Positions 55,299 through 64,000 of a stretch of DNA of 64,000 nt are shown here, in pieces (the first letter of the stretch is position 1; the number at the start of each line of letters is the position of its first letter). The stretch lies in assembly GCF_014931715.1 (NCBI RefSeq), contig NZ_CP063164.1, positions 1,736,001-1,800,000 of the forward strand. Reading direction: 5' to 3'. A model generated the notes under the pieces. It was not told the origin of the DNA and made no database searches. It was given only the letters and a program-made list of their open reading frames with translations. The position numbers and the translations under genes are program-made. Origin of the DNA: Sulfurovum indicum (lineage in GTDB: Bacteria; Campylobacterota; Campylobacteria; Campylobacterales; Sulfurovaceae).

Positions 55299-55370
55299 TT
55301 ACACCATAAAGAGCATCGGAAGGAACCAGAAAAATCCCCCTAAGATTTTATTTTGGTCTCCCTTTTTCAT
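55299..55370 (-). CDS. 23-residue hydrophobic small ORF
   Basis: A short minus-strand frame (MKKGDQNKILGGFFWFLPML and three more residues, FMV) with a very strong ribosome site AAAAGGAGGAGG, nine bases before the ATG. A charged N-terminus followed by a hydrophobic, aromatic segment suggests a small membrane protein. It lies 77 bases upstream of the GH3 start and may share its transcript. An inverted 10-bp repeat (55308-55317 and 55401-55410, AAAGAGCATC/GATGCTCTTT) would enclose its ribosome site in RNA. I do not recognise it. Confidence 0.5.
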   Translation of the reverse strand: MKKGDQNKILGGFFWFLPMLFMV

Positions 55371-55477
55371 AGATTTTTTCCTCCTCCTTTTAAACTTCTT
55401 GATGCTCTTTAGTTACTCTTCTTTCAAAAATCACCATTTTTTATCTAAACTACACAATTATTACATTTTCATTAATG

Positions 55478-55483
55478 TATAAT
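55478..55483 (+). promoter_or_regulatory. -10 box of the tlpA-like gene
   Basis: TGTATAAT, an extended -10, 67 bases before the ATG at 55551. A small hairpin (CCGGA/TCCGG, 55498-55518) lies in the leader. The rest of the 55223-55550 spacer holds the 23-residue ORF and no other recognised feature. Confidence 0.45.
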
Positions 55484-55550
55484 ACCTATAATTAAATCCG
55501 GAATATGCAATAGTCCGGGTTAAACAATTTAACATAAAGGCCGCAACACT

Positions 55551-56081
55551 ATGAAAAAACTACTTCTTTCAGTATTTTTGCTCTTCTCTTTTGTCAGTAC
55601 ACTTCAAGCTGAAAAGAGTGATAAAAAATCAAGTTTGGAACTTACCGATATCAATGGAAAAACCTATACTGTCGTTGGTACACAGGAAGGGCTGAAGATC
55701 TCGGGGATGGAAGGGAAAGTCGTCTTTTTGGAATTCTTCGGACACAAATGTCCTCCATGTCTTGCTTCTATTCCCCACCTGATCGATCTTCAAAACAAGC
55801 ATAAAGACAAACTGCAGATCATCTCTGTTGAAGTTCAGGGGTACAGCAACAACCAGCTCAAAGATTTTGTTAAAAGTAAAGGTATGAACTATACGGTCAT
55901 TTCAGGAGAGAAAGAGCGCCTTTTTGTCAGTTATATTGCACAAAGGGCACAATGGCAGGGTAGCATTCCTTTTCTGCTTGCACTTGACGGCAATGGTGAT
56001 GTGCAGTTCATCCAGGCGGGTATGCTTCCTGAAGAGTCTCTGGAAGAACTCTTTCAGCAGCTAAGCAAAAAGAAAAAATAA
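55551..56081 (+). CDS. TlpA-like thioredoxin-fold protein
   Basis: A 176-residue exported thiol-disulfide protein: signal peptide residues 1-20, then a thioredoxin fold with the active site CPPC in FGHKCPPCLASIPHL and a cis-Pro region SIPFLLALDGNGD. Probably a periplasmic reductase or oxidase (TlpA/ResA type); substrate unknown. Its stop abuts the convergent dprA stop. AAGG precedes the ATG. Confidence 0.85.
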   Translation: MKKLLLSVFLLFSFVSTLQAEKSDKKSSLELTDINGKTYTVVGTQEGLKISGMEGKVVFLEFFGHKCPPCLASIPHLIDLQNKHKDKLQIISVEVQGYSNNQLKDFVKSKGMNYTVISGEKERLFVSYIAQRAQWQGSIPFLLALDGNGDVQFIQAGMLPEESLEELFQQLSKKKK

Positions 56082-56858
56082 CTACTGTAAGCACACGATA
56101 CCATTGCGTATCGTGACAACCCCTTCCAGCTCTGCTTCATAGACCCTTTCCCCAAACTCTTTTACAGCCTGGTCAAGCGTCGGCATAGTTTGACAAAAAT
56201 AGAAAAATTCATCTTTGGTCACATTATCATCCACAGCTTTTCCAAAAGTTGATGCAAATGCTTCAATATCGTAAATAGCTTCCGCTTCTGCTTCAAACAG
56301 CAGCCGGTTCGTACCCCTGCTCTCCCCAAGACGCTGCGGCAGTACAAATATCTTTTTCCCCATCTTCTGTGCAAACTCCACAGAGCGCAACGAGCCGCTT
56401 CTGCTATCCGCCTCGGTTACAATGAGTATCTCTCCGAGTGCAACCACCAGTTCGTTACGTACAACAAAACTCCAGTTGGTGGCACGAAAGCCGTCATTGA
56501 ACTGACTCAAAAGCAAGCCATTCTTTTCAATAGAGGCAATAAGAGCACTGTTGATCACAGGGTAGCGTATGTCAAGCCCACATCCGAGTACAGCAATGGT
56601 ATTCTCGGTACCTGCTGCTTCATGTACCAGGGCATCCACCCCCATTGCCGCACCACTCACAAGACAGACACCGCGCCTGGCAAGTGCCTTGGCGATATCC
56701 TGTGTCATCTGCTGCGTATAAAGTGAAGGCGTACGTGTACCGACAATGGAAACTTTGGGGCGATCAAGCAGTCTAAGATCTCCTCGGTAAAATAGTTCTG
56801 AAGGATATCTCTTCATCATTTCAAGTTCAGGAACAATGTGTGGGACCAAAGGACTCAT
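56082..56858 (-). CDS. dprA: DNA-processing protein DprA
   Basis: A 258-residue single-stranded-DNA binding protein that loads RecA during natural transformation. Rossmann-like core: VSIVGTRTPSLYTQQ, CLVSGAAMGVDALVHEAAG, IAVLGCGLDIRYP, LLLSQFNDGF and ADSRSGSLRSVEFAQKMGK. No N-terminal SAM domain and no clear C-terminal winged helix, the compact form also seen in Helicobacter. AAAAGGAGAG precedes the ATG. Confidence 0.9.
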   Translation of the reverse strand: MSPLVPHIVPELEMMKRYPSELFYRGDLRLLDRPKVSIVGTRTPSLYTQQMTQDIAKALARRGVCLVSGAAMGVDALVHEAAGTENTIAVLGCGLDIRYPVINSALIASIEKNGLLLSQFNDGFRATNWSFVVRNELVVALGEILIVTEADSRSGSLRSVEFAQKMGKKIFVLPQRLGESRGTNRLLFEAEAEAIYDIEAFASTFGKAVDDNVTKDEFFYFCQTMPTLDQAVKEFGERVYEAELEGVVTIRNGIVCLQ

Positions 56859-57003
56859 GACTCTCCTTTTTTGACAATAGTATCATGCTGCATCATAGCG
56901 TAGAAAAAATATGTCATATTGTCATACTTTTGTACTCTACAGTGATGCAATGATAAAATAGTGCTATAATCTTTTTCAAAATTATCAAATGGGGTACTAC
57001 ACT

Positions 57004-57387
57004 ATGCCAAACAATATCGGAAAACTCATTTTGCGTCTTATGGTAGGAGGCATGCTGCTCTTTCATGGCATCAGTAAGCTGCAACACGGCGTTGGAACGA
57101 TTAAAGGAATGCTTGTCGGGCACGGCCTGCCTGATATTTTGGCATACGGCGTCTATGTAGGTGAGATCATAGCACCGATCCTGCTGATACTGGGCTTTCA
57201 CAGCAGGATCTGGGCGAGTATCATCGCTCTGAATATGCTCATGGCGATCTGGTTGACCAATTTCAAAGGTATGACCACATTGGGAGCCCATGGTGCCTGG
57301 GGTGCAGAAACAGCAATGTTCTACCTGCTGAGTGCTCTTGCCATTTCCTTTATTGGCTCCGGAGCCTATGCGATCAGGAGAGACTAG
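57004..57387 (+). CDS. DoxX-family membrane protein
   Basis: A 127-residue protein with four membrane helices (about 5-25, 43-62, 66-88, 100-120), LRLMVGGMLLFHGISKLQHG at the N-terminus. DoxX-type proteins occur with thiosulfate:quinone oxidoreductase (DoxD/DoxA), in redox stress complexes, or alone; here it is alone, so no sulfur role is claimed. I use ATG 57004 (GGGGT upstream) over ATG 56989. Confidence 0.75.
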   Translation: MPNNIGKLILRLMVGGMLLFHGISKLQHGVGTIKGMLVGHGLPDILAYGVYVGEIIAPILLILGFHSRIWASIIALNMLMAIWLTNFKGMTTLGAHGAWGAETAMFYLLSALAISFIGSGAYAIRRD

Positions 57388-57484
57388 TTTCTCTTTGTAC
57401 CTTTGCAGACGTATAGTTTGTTCTGTTCCAAAAATGGAGTAATATGTTGACATATACAAAGCGAAAATCCATTCTGCTCTTTTA

Positions 57485-58819
57485 TCACAACATCAACCTC
57501 CAGATAAAGTAGGCAACCAGACTCAACACTGCCACACCGATAAAATTGAGTTTCAAGCCGACCATTGCCATCTCTTTGATACTGATGATACGGGAGCTCA
57601 TGACAATCGCATTGGGAGGGGTAGCAATAGGCAGCATAAAAGCGTATGAGGCAGCTACCGTTGCTACCATCAAGATCATGGCACTCTGAGTCTCAGGCAT
57701 ATACTTGGAAAATTCATAAAAAATAGGGATGGCAATGGAGGTCAGTGCTGTATTGCTTGTGATCTCTGTTGAGAAAGTCACAAAGAGTGCTACAACAATG
57801 AACATCCCCAAAAGCGGCAGAGAGGAGACAGCATGCAGTTTTTGGGCAATCTCCTCCGCCAAACCTGTACTGATAAACGCCGCAGCAATACTGAAACCCG
57901 CACCGAACAGAAATATGATCTCATAGGGAAGATTTCGTGTATCGTCCCATGTCAAAAAACCGATCTTGGGAACGAACATCAGCAGTCCGAACCCGAGTAG
58001 AACCAGTTTTTCATTCAATGCTACTCCTGTGATCTGTTTCATAAATGTATTGGCGACCAACACGAATGCAAGCAGTCCTATAATGCCGTAGAGACGTTTC
58101 TGTTCGCTGTTGAGTCTGGCTGCTTCATGCTTGACATCCTCCACACACTCACTGCTTACCCCCAAAGAGAGTATGTACGGCATGATCAGAAGCATCAGCC
58201 CTACTATAGGAAGCATCAGGAGCATCCAGCCTCCAAAGGTCATAATGGGCAGCCGATGCTCCTCAAGAAACCCCAGCAGTATCAGGTTGGGTGCCGTTCC
58301 GATAGGGGTCAGAATACCGCCGATACTGGCACCATAAGCCGTAGCTAGCAAAAACCGTACCTTCAGACGGATATTTTCACTCAGAAACAGTGCGATCGGC
58401 ATCAGCATCAGAGTTATGGTCGTATTGGAGAGAATGGCACTCAGCAGTGCAGAGGTAACAGCAAGCGCATAGATGATACCTCTTGCTGTTTTGGGAAAGA
58501 ACGAAAGAAGCTTTGCCGAAAAGTATTTGTGCAGCTCAATCTTCTCAATAGCAATTGCCAGCATAAATCCGCCCAAAAAGAGAAAAATGATCGACTTTGA
58601 GTAGTTGGCAGCAACAGCATTGGTGTCAAGTATGCCAAAAACAGGAAAGAGAATAATAGGCAACAGCGAGACCACCCCCAGCGGCAGTGCCTCATTGGTC
58701 CAGAGTGTTACCAAAAGTGCAACAATGGCAATGGTCATCGCATGAGGGATCGTAAAAAACGGCAGGGAAAGTGCAAAAAAGAGTACCCCTGCCCCTATAC
58801 CTGCTAATATCTTCTTCAT
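57485..58819 (-). CDS. DASS-family sodium/dicarboxylate symporter
   Basis: A 444-residue transporter with 11-12 helices. Repeated SNT-type elements: LSNTTITLMLMPIALFL (about 129-145) and TSNTALTSIAIPIFYEF, matching the DASS (SLC13) sodium sites, and GGILTPIGTAPNLILLG. Likely takes up C4-dicarboxylates or related anions. One base separates its start from the stop of the deacetylase gene upstream. Confidence 0.87.
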   Translation of the reverse strand: MKKILAGIGAGVLFFALSLPFFTIPHAMTIAIVALLVTLWTNEALPLGVVSLLPIILFPVFGILDTNAVAANYSKSIIFLFLGGFMLAIAIEKIELHKYFSAKLLSFFPKTARGIIYALAVTSALLSAILSNTTITLMLMPIALFLSENIRLKVRFLLATAYGASIGGILTPIGTAPNLILLGFLEEHRLPIMTFGGWMLLMLPIVGLMLLIMPYILSLGVSSECVEDVKHEAARLNSEQKRLYGIIGLLAFVLVANTFMKQITGVALNEKLVLLGFGLLMFVPKIGFLTWDDTRNLPYEIIFLFGAGFSIAAAFISTGLAEEIAQKLHAVSSLPLLGMFIVVALFVTFSTEITSNTALTSIAIPIFYEFSKYMPETQSAMILMVATVAASYAFMLPIATPPNAIVMSSRIISIKEMAMVGLKLNFIGVAVLSLVAYFIWRLML

Positions 58820-59869
58820 TTACTCCTCCCTGAATATCTCATCTATATAGACTACATCCACCTCTTTTAAAAGCGGCTTAGCCGAAGCAAGTGCCTGCAT
58901 AGTCACTTTGTAAGGATGTCCAATGGCAATGGCATATCCGTTCTTTTTTGCCAGCCTCACCGCTTTTTTCAGTTGACTGTGTATAGCGGTGGCCGACTTG
59001 ACATTGTCAAGAAAAATATCACGTGCCACATAAACATCTCCGTATTTGTGTGCTATTTTTCCAACTTTACTTCCCCCTACCGTACGACTGTCTATAAAAA
59101 CAAATCCCTCTTTTTTCATTACCTTATAAAGTTCTCCCATCGCTTTGTCATTGGCAGTAAAACGGGAACCAGTGTGGTTATTGATGTAATGTGCACGGGG
59201 AAAAAGCCTGCGTAATTCTCTCATACGTTCTTCCAGCTGTGCCCGGGAAAAGGTTGTTTTTAGTGTTTTGCTCTGACTGTCATATTTTGCATTTCCCGAT
59301 TCCATTGGAAGATGTATCATGTAGTGTACAGCATTGCGTGCAAGCTTGTGCGTATCGGGAGAAAGAGTATAGGGAGGAAAGATAGAAGGGGTGACGGGAA
59401 ACCCGATATTCTGAATGGTATCAAGCTGCTTTCGGGTATGGACATCATCAATAATAATAACCAGCTTCGGTCTCTCGGTACGATAGGCCAGTTTTACTTT
59501 TTTGTCACGGCTCCTCCCAATCTCTTGTTTCTGTTTGGACCTTTCGGAGGCAACAGACTTGTCTTTTTTGACCTCGTTCTTTACAACAGGTTTTTTAGAT
59601 TCTCTTTTAACAGCTTCTTCATATTTGTTTTTCGGAAAAAGTGAATCGCTGCCAATCCAGCATCTTCCCATACAATACCCCAGGCCAACAAGAAACACCG
59701 CTGCAAACAGAGTCAAAAAGAAACGAAAACTTCGTACTTGAGAAGTTTTTTTTCTCTTGGCTGCTTTTCTTCCGGTACTTTTTTTGGAGGATGCACTTTT
59801 TGTGGTACGTTTGGCAGTTCTCGATCTGGACTTTGAAGTGTTGCTGCTCTTTTTTGAAGAAGGTGCCAT
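58820..59869 (-). CDS. Divergent polysaccharide deacetylase family protein
   Basis: A 349-residue protein. Residues 1-45 are Lys/Ser/Arg-rich (KKSSNTSKSRSRTAKRTTKS), followed by a membrane helix at about 47-67 and a YibQ-like deacetylase domain (about 130-345): LVIIIDDVHTRKQLD, MIHLPMESGNAKYD, INNHTGSRFTANDKAM, FIDSRTVGGSKVG and IAIGHPYKVT. The conserved Asp-Asp and NHTGS motifs suggest a metal-dependent active site in the periplasm. The basic N-terminus is cytoplasmic. Confidence 0.83.
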   Translation of the reverse strand: MAPSSKKSSNTSKSRSRTAKRTTKSASSKKSTGRKAAKRKKTSQVRSFRFFLTLFAAVFLVGLGYCMGRCWIGSDSLFPKNKYEEAVKRESKKPVVKNEVKKDKSVASERSKQKQEIGRSRDKKVKLAYRTERPKLVIIIDDVHTRKQLDTIQNIGFPVTPSIFPPYTLSPDTHKLARNAVHYMIHLPMESGNAKYDSQSKTLKTTFSRAQLEERMRELRRLFPRAHYINNHTGSRFTANDKAMGELYKVMKKEGFVFIDSRTVGGSKVGKIAHKYGDVYVARDIFLDNVKSATAIHSQLKKAVRLAKKNGYAIAIGHPYKVTMQALASAKPLLKEVDVVYIDEIFREE

Positions 59870-60129
59870 ACTGTTCCGCCTGTTTGAAGTAGTGGCATTA
59901 TAGCGTTAGAATAAAAAGTTAGAAATTAAAAACTGTAAAAATAATCAAAAAACTGTTAGTTTGAAAACTGAAGATTTGGTTTCAAGTTTGAAAAATTGAA
60001 AATTTGATCTGTAAAGTAACTAAAGATCGCTGCCGCGTTGTAGGAGTATCCGGATTTTAGGTAAAGAAGCTTGCAGGCAGTAAGTGACTGCACCCATCCC
60101 AAAAAGATGAGTGCAAATCAGAAGAAAGA

Positions 60130-61170
<1,041 letters not shown>

Positions 61171-61289
61171 TTAAGTAAAAATTTTCGCGATTATACCCAA
61201 ATCTTGCTTATGCTTATCGCTTCAGGGTTTATTTCAGTTTCGTTTTGTTTTATGGTATACTTTTTTCCAATAGGTGAAAAGGAGTCTTT

Positions 61290-61754
61290 TTGATCACACT
61301 GCTCAATGAAAGTATTACCTGGTGGCACTGGATTGTTTTTGGGATTCTGCTTATCGTCATCGAGATGAGCACAGGTACTTTTTTCATGCTGATACTTGGT
61401 ATTTCGGCTATTTTAGTAGGTACTCTCGATATTCTTTTTGAACTCCCCTTCAAGACAGAAATCCTATTATGGATGGTTTTCTCCATTCTCTCCGTTTTTG
61501 CCTGGATGAAATGGTTCAGGGACAAAGGAGGCTCCAACAGCGGACAGTCAGACTACCGCTTTGACACACTGGGGGTCGTTACTGAAAAGATACACCCGCA
61601 CAGAAGAGGAAAAGTACATTTTGATACCCCTGTTCTGGGGAACACAGAGTGGCATGCCACTGCCAAAACGGATATTGCCGAAGGTACTCGCATCAGGATC
61701 ATGGAGATCAACGGACAGCTTATCAACGTTGCACCGATCGATAAAACAGATTAG
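61290..61754 (+). CDS. NfeD-family membrane protein
   Basis: A 154-residue protein with two or three membrane helices (about 10-48 and 54-70) and a C-terminal OB-fold domain (about 90-150; VVTEKIHPHRRGKVHFD, GNTEWHATAKTD, GTRIRIMEINGQLI). TTG start with AAAGGAG five bases before it. NfeD proteins partner with SPFH/stomatin proteins, and the next gene, 12 bases on, is exactly that. Confidence 0.88.
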   Translation: MITLLNESITWWHWIVFGILLIVIEMSTGTFFMLILGISAILVGTLDILFELPFKTEILLWMVFSILSVFAWMKWFRDKGGSNSGQSDYRFDTLGVVTEKIHPHRRGKVHFDTPVLGNTEWHATAKTDIAEGTRIRIMEINGQLINVAPIDKTD

Positions 61755-61766
61755 AAGGAGAAACAG

Positions 61767-62624
61767 ATGGAGGCATTAACTGTACTTGTCATCTTGGCGG
61801 CAGCTGTCGTCTATACGCTATATAAAGGGATCAATATTGTTCCTCAGGGCGAAGAGTGGGTCGTTGAGAGGCTGGGCAAGTTCGCCCGTACACTCAAACC
61901 GGGGCTTAACATCATCGTCCCCTATATTGAAGCTGTCAGAGAGAAAGTCAGTACCAGAGATATCATCCTCGATATCCCGCAACAGGAGGTCATTACCCGC
62001 GACAATGCCGTCATTTTAACGAATGCCGTCACCTTTATCCGTGTGACCAATCCCCGTGATGCCATCTATGGTATCGAAGATTTTCAGCTTGCCATTCAAC
62101 AGTTGGTCATGACCACTCTGCGTTCCATCCTCGGAGAGATGTCACTGGATGAGGCACTGAGTAACCGGGAGCATATCAAAGCCAAACTCAAAGAGCAGAT
62201 CATTGACGATGTGGCTGACTGGGGCGTCACAGTCAAAAGTGTAGAGATACAGGACATCTCCCCTTCGGCCTCCATGCAGGAATCCATGGAGCGTCAGGCA
62301 GCCGCAGAACGTGAAAGACGCGCCATCGAGACCACAGCTGAGGGAAACAAGAACGCCGCCATCCTGGAAGCTGACGGAAAACTTGAAGCGGCAAAAAGAG
62401 AGGCCGAAGCACAAATCGCCCTTGCCAATGCCTCAGCCGAAGCGATCCGCCTCATCTCTGACAACATTCAGGACAAAGAGCTGCCGGCAATGTTCCTTCT
62501 CGGTGACCGCTACATCAACTCACTGGAGCAGATCAGTAAAAGCCAGAATTCCAAATTCGTTATCTATCCGGCAGACATTCAGAGTGCCATCAAAGGAATG
62601 CTGGGGAGTGCCTTCAAAAACTAA
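61767..62624 (+). CDS. SPFH/Band 7 (stomatin-like) protein
   Basis: A 285-residue membrane-anchored protein, helix about 2-20, then the SPFH domain (GEEWVVERLGKFARTLKPGL at about 27-46, LDIPQQEVITRDNAVIL, LGEMSLDEALSNREHI) and a coiled coil of Ala/Glu (about 178-225; RQAAAERERRAIETTAEGNK). Related to QmcA and paraslipin, probably forming ring-like membrane microdomains with the NfeD partner. AGAAGGAG precedes the ATG. Confidence 0.9.
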   Translation: MEALTVLVILAAAVVYTLYKGINIVPQGEEWVVERLGKFARTLKPGLNIIVPYIEAVREKVSTRDIILDIPQQEVITRDNAVILTNAVTFIRVTNPRDAIYGIEDFQLAIQQLVMTTLRSILGEMSLDEALSNREHIKAKLKEQIIDDVADWGVTVKSVEIQDISPSASMQESMERQAAAERERRAIETTAEGNKNAAILEADGKLEAAKREAEAQIALANASAEAIRLISDNIQDKELPAMFLLGDRYINSLEQISKSQNSKFVIYPADIQSAIKGMLGSAFKN

Positions 62625-62868
62625 CCCCCCCCGCTGATGGAAGATCTGCTCACTTTATCCCGGATTATGTAATAAAACTGCTTCAGGTTCCGCAAATCCC
62701 CATGGGCTGATCATTTGTAAAAAATGTGTAGTCTCTATTGCATATTCCGGGTTTATCATCCCGCACCCGATATAGGGTTTTCTCTTTACTGCCATAGCTG
62801 TTACAGATTCCAGCTCTGTCATGCCCAACTCCAATCTGGTATCGGAATACCGGAGTTTCCTTCATTCC

Positions 62869-63504
62869 CTATTTTGAAAAGTGCTGATAATCTTTTACTC
62901 TATGCCACTCACCACCCCACTTCCAGCCATATGATCTGAAGATTTTTACCGCATTATCATGCTTTAACAGTACGGCCCTGTCAGCAGGCGTGTGGTTTTT
63001 ATGTACTCGTTTCCAGAACTGAAGTGATTTTTTGTGGGCAATATGCCCGTTGCGTGAAATATACGGATTCTCGATGGGATTAAGATCGATTGCTTTTCCG
63101 TAAGCGTGTTTCGACCATTTTCTGCTTCCAGTGGCTTTACGGCAGTTGAATGCAGAAGTATTGTCCGCTTCAATACTCTGCCAGTCACTCCCGCCAAAGT
63201 CACTTACCAGACGCATCCGACGGACAGGATAGCCCGCTTCATACAGTTGCCTGAATATCTCCATCACCTCAACGGCAACCTCTTTATGCACGATCATTTC
63301 TCCAATATGTTCTTTCCCTTTAAAATCACGGTAAGTCATTTGAAGATAACGCAAATCGCGATAGTGTACCGGGCATCCCTCCCGCCATGAGTCTCCTTTG
63401 ACCATACGCTGCCTGATCTTTTCTGAAACGGGAGAAACCAAAGAGCGGTATTGGGCAAAAAGCATCATTGGCGACATTAAAAACATCAGAAGTAAATATT
63501 TCAT
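62869..63504 (-). CDS. M15-type peptidoglycan peptidase
   Basis: A 211-residue exported protein with signal peptide (residues 1-17). The metal-site motif SKHAYGKAIDLNPI (His and Asp) and the terminal HRVKDYQHFSK (His) fit the VanY/D-Ala-D-Ala carboxypeptidase-like M15 family. The TATAAT at 63510-63515 lies only five bases before its ATG and no ribosome site is seen, so the message may be leaderless. Confidence 0.82.
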   Translation of the reverse strand: MKYLLLMFLMSPMMLFAQYRSLVSPVSEKIRQRMVKGDSWREGCPVHYRDLRYLQMTYRDFKGKEHIGEMIVHKEVAVEVMEIFRQLYEAGYPVRRMRLVSDFGGSDWQSIEADNTSAFNCRKATGSRKWSKHAYGKAIDLNPIENPYISRNGHIAHKKSLQFWKRVHKNHTPADRAVLLKHDNAVKIFRSYGWKWGGEWHRVKDYQHFSK

Positions 63505-63509
63505 AACAC

Positions 63510-63515
63510 ATTATA
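63510..63515 (-). promoter_or_regulatory. -10 box abutting the M15 peptidase start codon
   Basis: Minus-strand TATAAT with five bases between it and the ATG at 63504, predicting transcription from the start codon itself. Confidence 0.45.
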
Positions 63516-63643
63516 TCAAACCATACAGGTATTTTATTGCCACACGGTCCTTGATCCCCTTCTCCTTCCTCTATGCTGTCTAGATATTTACCTTCTATTG
63601 GTGAAAAAAAGATATACTTAAATCAAAAAAAGGGATATAAAGT

Positions 63644-64000
63644 ATGGAACAACTTAAAACCTATGCTCTGATGATCGGGCTTACCCTGCTTTTCATCTGG
63701 TTTGGCGGGATGATCGCCGGAAAAAGCGGGATGATCATCGCGTTTCTCATTGCAGCGGGGATGAACTTCTATGCCTACTACTACAGTGACCAGCATGTAC
63801 TTAAACATTACCATGCCATTCCTGTAGATGCACAGAGTGCCCCGGGCCTGTACAAGATTGTCCAGCGGCTTACACAGCGCGCCGGACTTCCTATGCCGGC
63901 ACTCTATATTCTTCCTGAAGATCAACCCAATGCTTTTGCAACGGGACGGGATTATGAACATGCTGCTGTAGCTGTAACAGAAGGGCTCCTGAACCTTTTG
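63644..64000 (+). CDS. htpX: M48-family metalloprotease HtpX (partial)
   Basis: The first 119 codons of a membrane protease that degrades misfolded membrane proteins. Helices at about residues 7-24 and 28-46, then [28 protein letters not shown] and [20 protein letters not shown], which match HtpX. The HExxH metal motif lies beyond the right edge. AGGGATATAAAG precedes the ATG. Confidence 0.85.
   Translation, partial: MEQLKTYALMIGLTLLFIWFGGMIAGKSGMIIAFLIAAGMNFYAYYYSDQHVLKHYHAIPVDAQSAPGLYKIVQRLTQRAGLPMPALYILPEDQPNAFATGRDYEHAAVAVTEGLLNLL

Noticed and set aside
57004-57387. DoxX gene as a thiosulfate:quinone oxidoreductase subunit
   Set aside because: There is no DoxA/DoxD partner and the gene is far from the sox island; generic DoxX proteins are common.
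60050-60129. A terminator downstream of ilvC
   Set aside because: A GCACTCAT/ATGGGTGC hairpin is present on the minus strand but has mismatches and no T tract.
62683-62865. A 60-codon minus-strand ORF with three GIC triplets in the nfeD-SPFH to M15 gap
   Set aside because: Its ribosome site is too close, it lacks a recognisable domain, and the base composition is that of a non-coding spacer.

Overview
The window is chromosomal DNA from a chemolithotrophic member of the Campylobacterota (former Epsilonproteobacteria), most like Sulfurovum or Sulfurimonas. The evidence is a soxXYZAB thiosulfate-oxidation cluster, the phylum-specific replication gene hobA inside a lysC-hobA-holB-folP run that I recall from Helicobacter, a class II DAHP synthase, an ArsRS-like two-component pair, several TTG starts, AT-rich spacers and very tight gene packing. 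There is no rRNA, tRNA, CRISPR array, prophage or complete insertion sequence.

Layout. 1-2.2 kb: a truncated OB-fold (NrfJ-like) gene and two MORN-variant exported proteins. 2.4-4.7 kb: a seven-haem secreted cytochrome. 4.9-7.9 kb: SPOR protein, trpE, aroE. 7.9-8.2 kb: a mobile-element-like palindromic repeat (E1) and a strong terminator. 8.2-17.0 kb (minus strand): soxX-Y-Z-A-B, then a porin, a SoxH-like metallo-hydrolase, a cytochrome-thioredoxin fusion, a DsrE-like protein and a double DUF302 protein. 17.1-20.0 kb (minus): histidine kinase, response regulator and a separate membrane sensor, with a second DsrE-like gene divergent at 20.1 kb. 20.6-20.9 kb: a second structured repeat (E2), then an OmpR-type regulator and kinase. 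22.8-35.5 kb: housekeeping (DAHP synthase, cmoA, a Rec-GAF-PAS-GGDEF cyclase, ribF, tlyA, ligA, folP, holB, hobA, lysC, rppH). 35.7-41.2 kb (plus): hemW, tatB, tatC, queA, two NlpC/P60 lipoproteins, ychJ. 41.2-47.7 kb: a degenerate hybrid kinase, ruvX, patatin, Na/Pi transporter, MFS. 48-54 kb: a tetR-controlled RND efflux operon. 54-64 kb: GH3 hydrolase, tlpA, dprA, doxX, DASS transporter, polysaccharide deacetylase, ilvC, nfeD, an SPFH protein, an M15 peptidase and the start of htpX.

How it works together. The 8.2-20.6 kb block reads as one sulfur-oxidation island. The Sox enzymes oxidise thiosulfate in the periplasm, and the tightly coupled porin/MBL/cytochrome-Trx/DsrE/DUF302 genes look like accessory sulfur handling. 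The adjacent sensor-regulator-kinase set is the obvious candidate regulator: the same 11-bp-period direct repeat (TTTACA-N5-TTTACA, one base changed in one copy) lies upstream of soxX, upstream of the DUF302 gene, and in the divergent promoter region of the regulator itself.

Most notable for follow-up: (i) that shared direct repeat; (ii) E1 and E2, which have different ends but share a core in which a hairpin stem has changed sequence while staying paired; (iii) two very short ORFs (36 aa between ligA and tlyA, 23 aa upstream of the GH3 gene); (iv) a hybrid kinase that has lost its expected histidines; (v) a tandem 60-bp repeat upstream of DAHP synthase; (vi) a TatC with a large periplasmic insertion.
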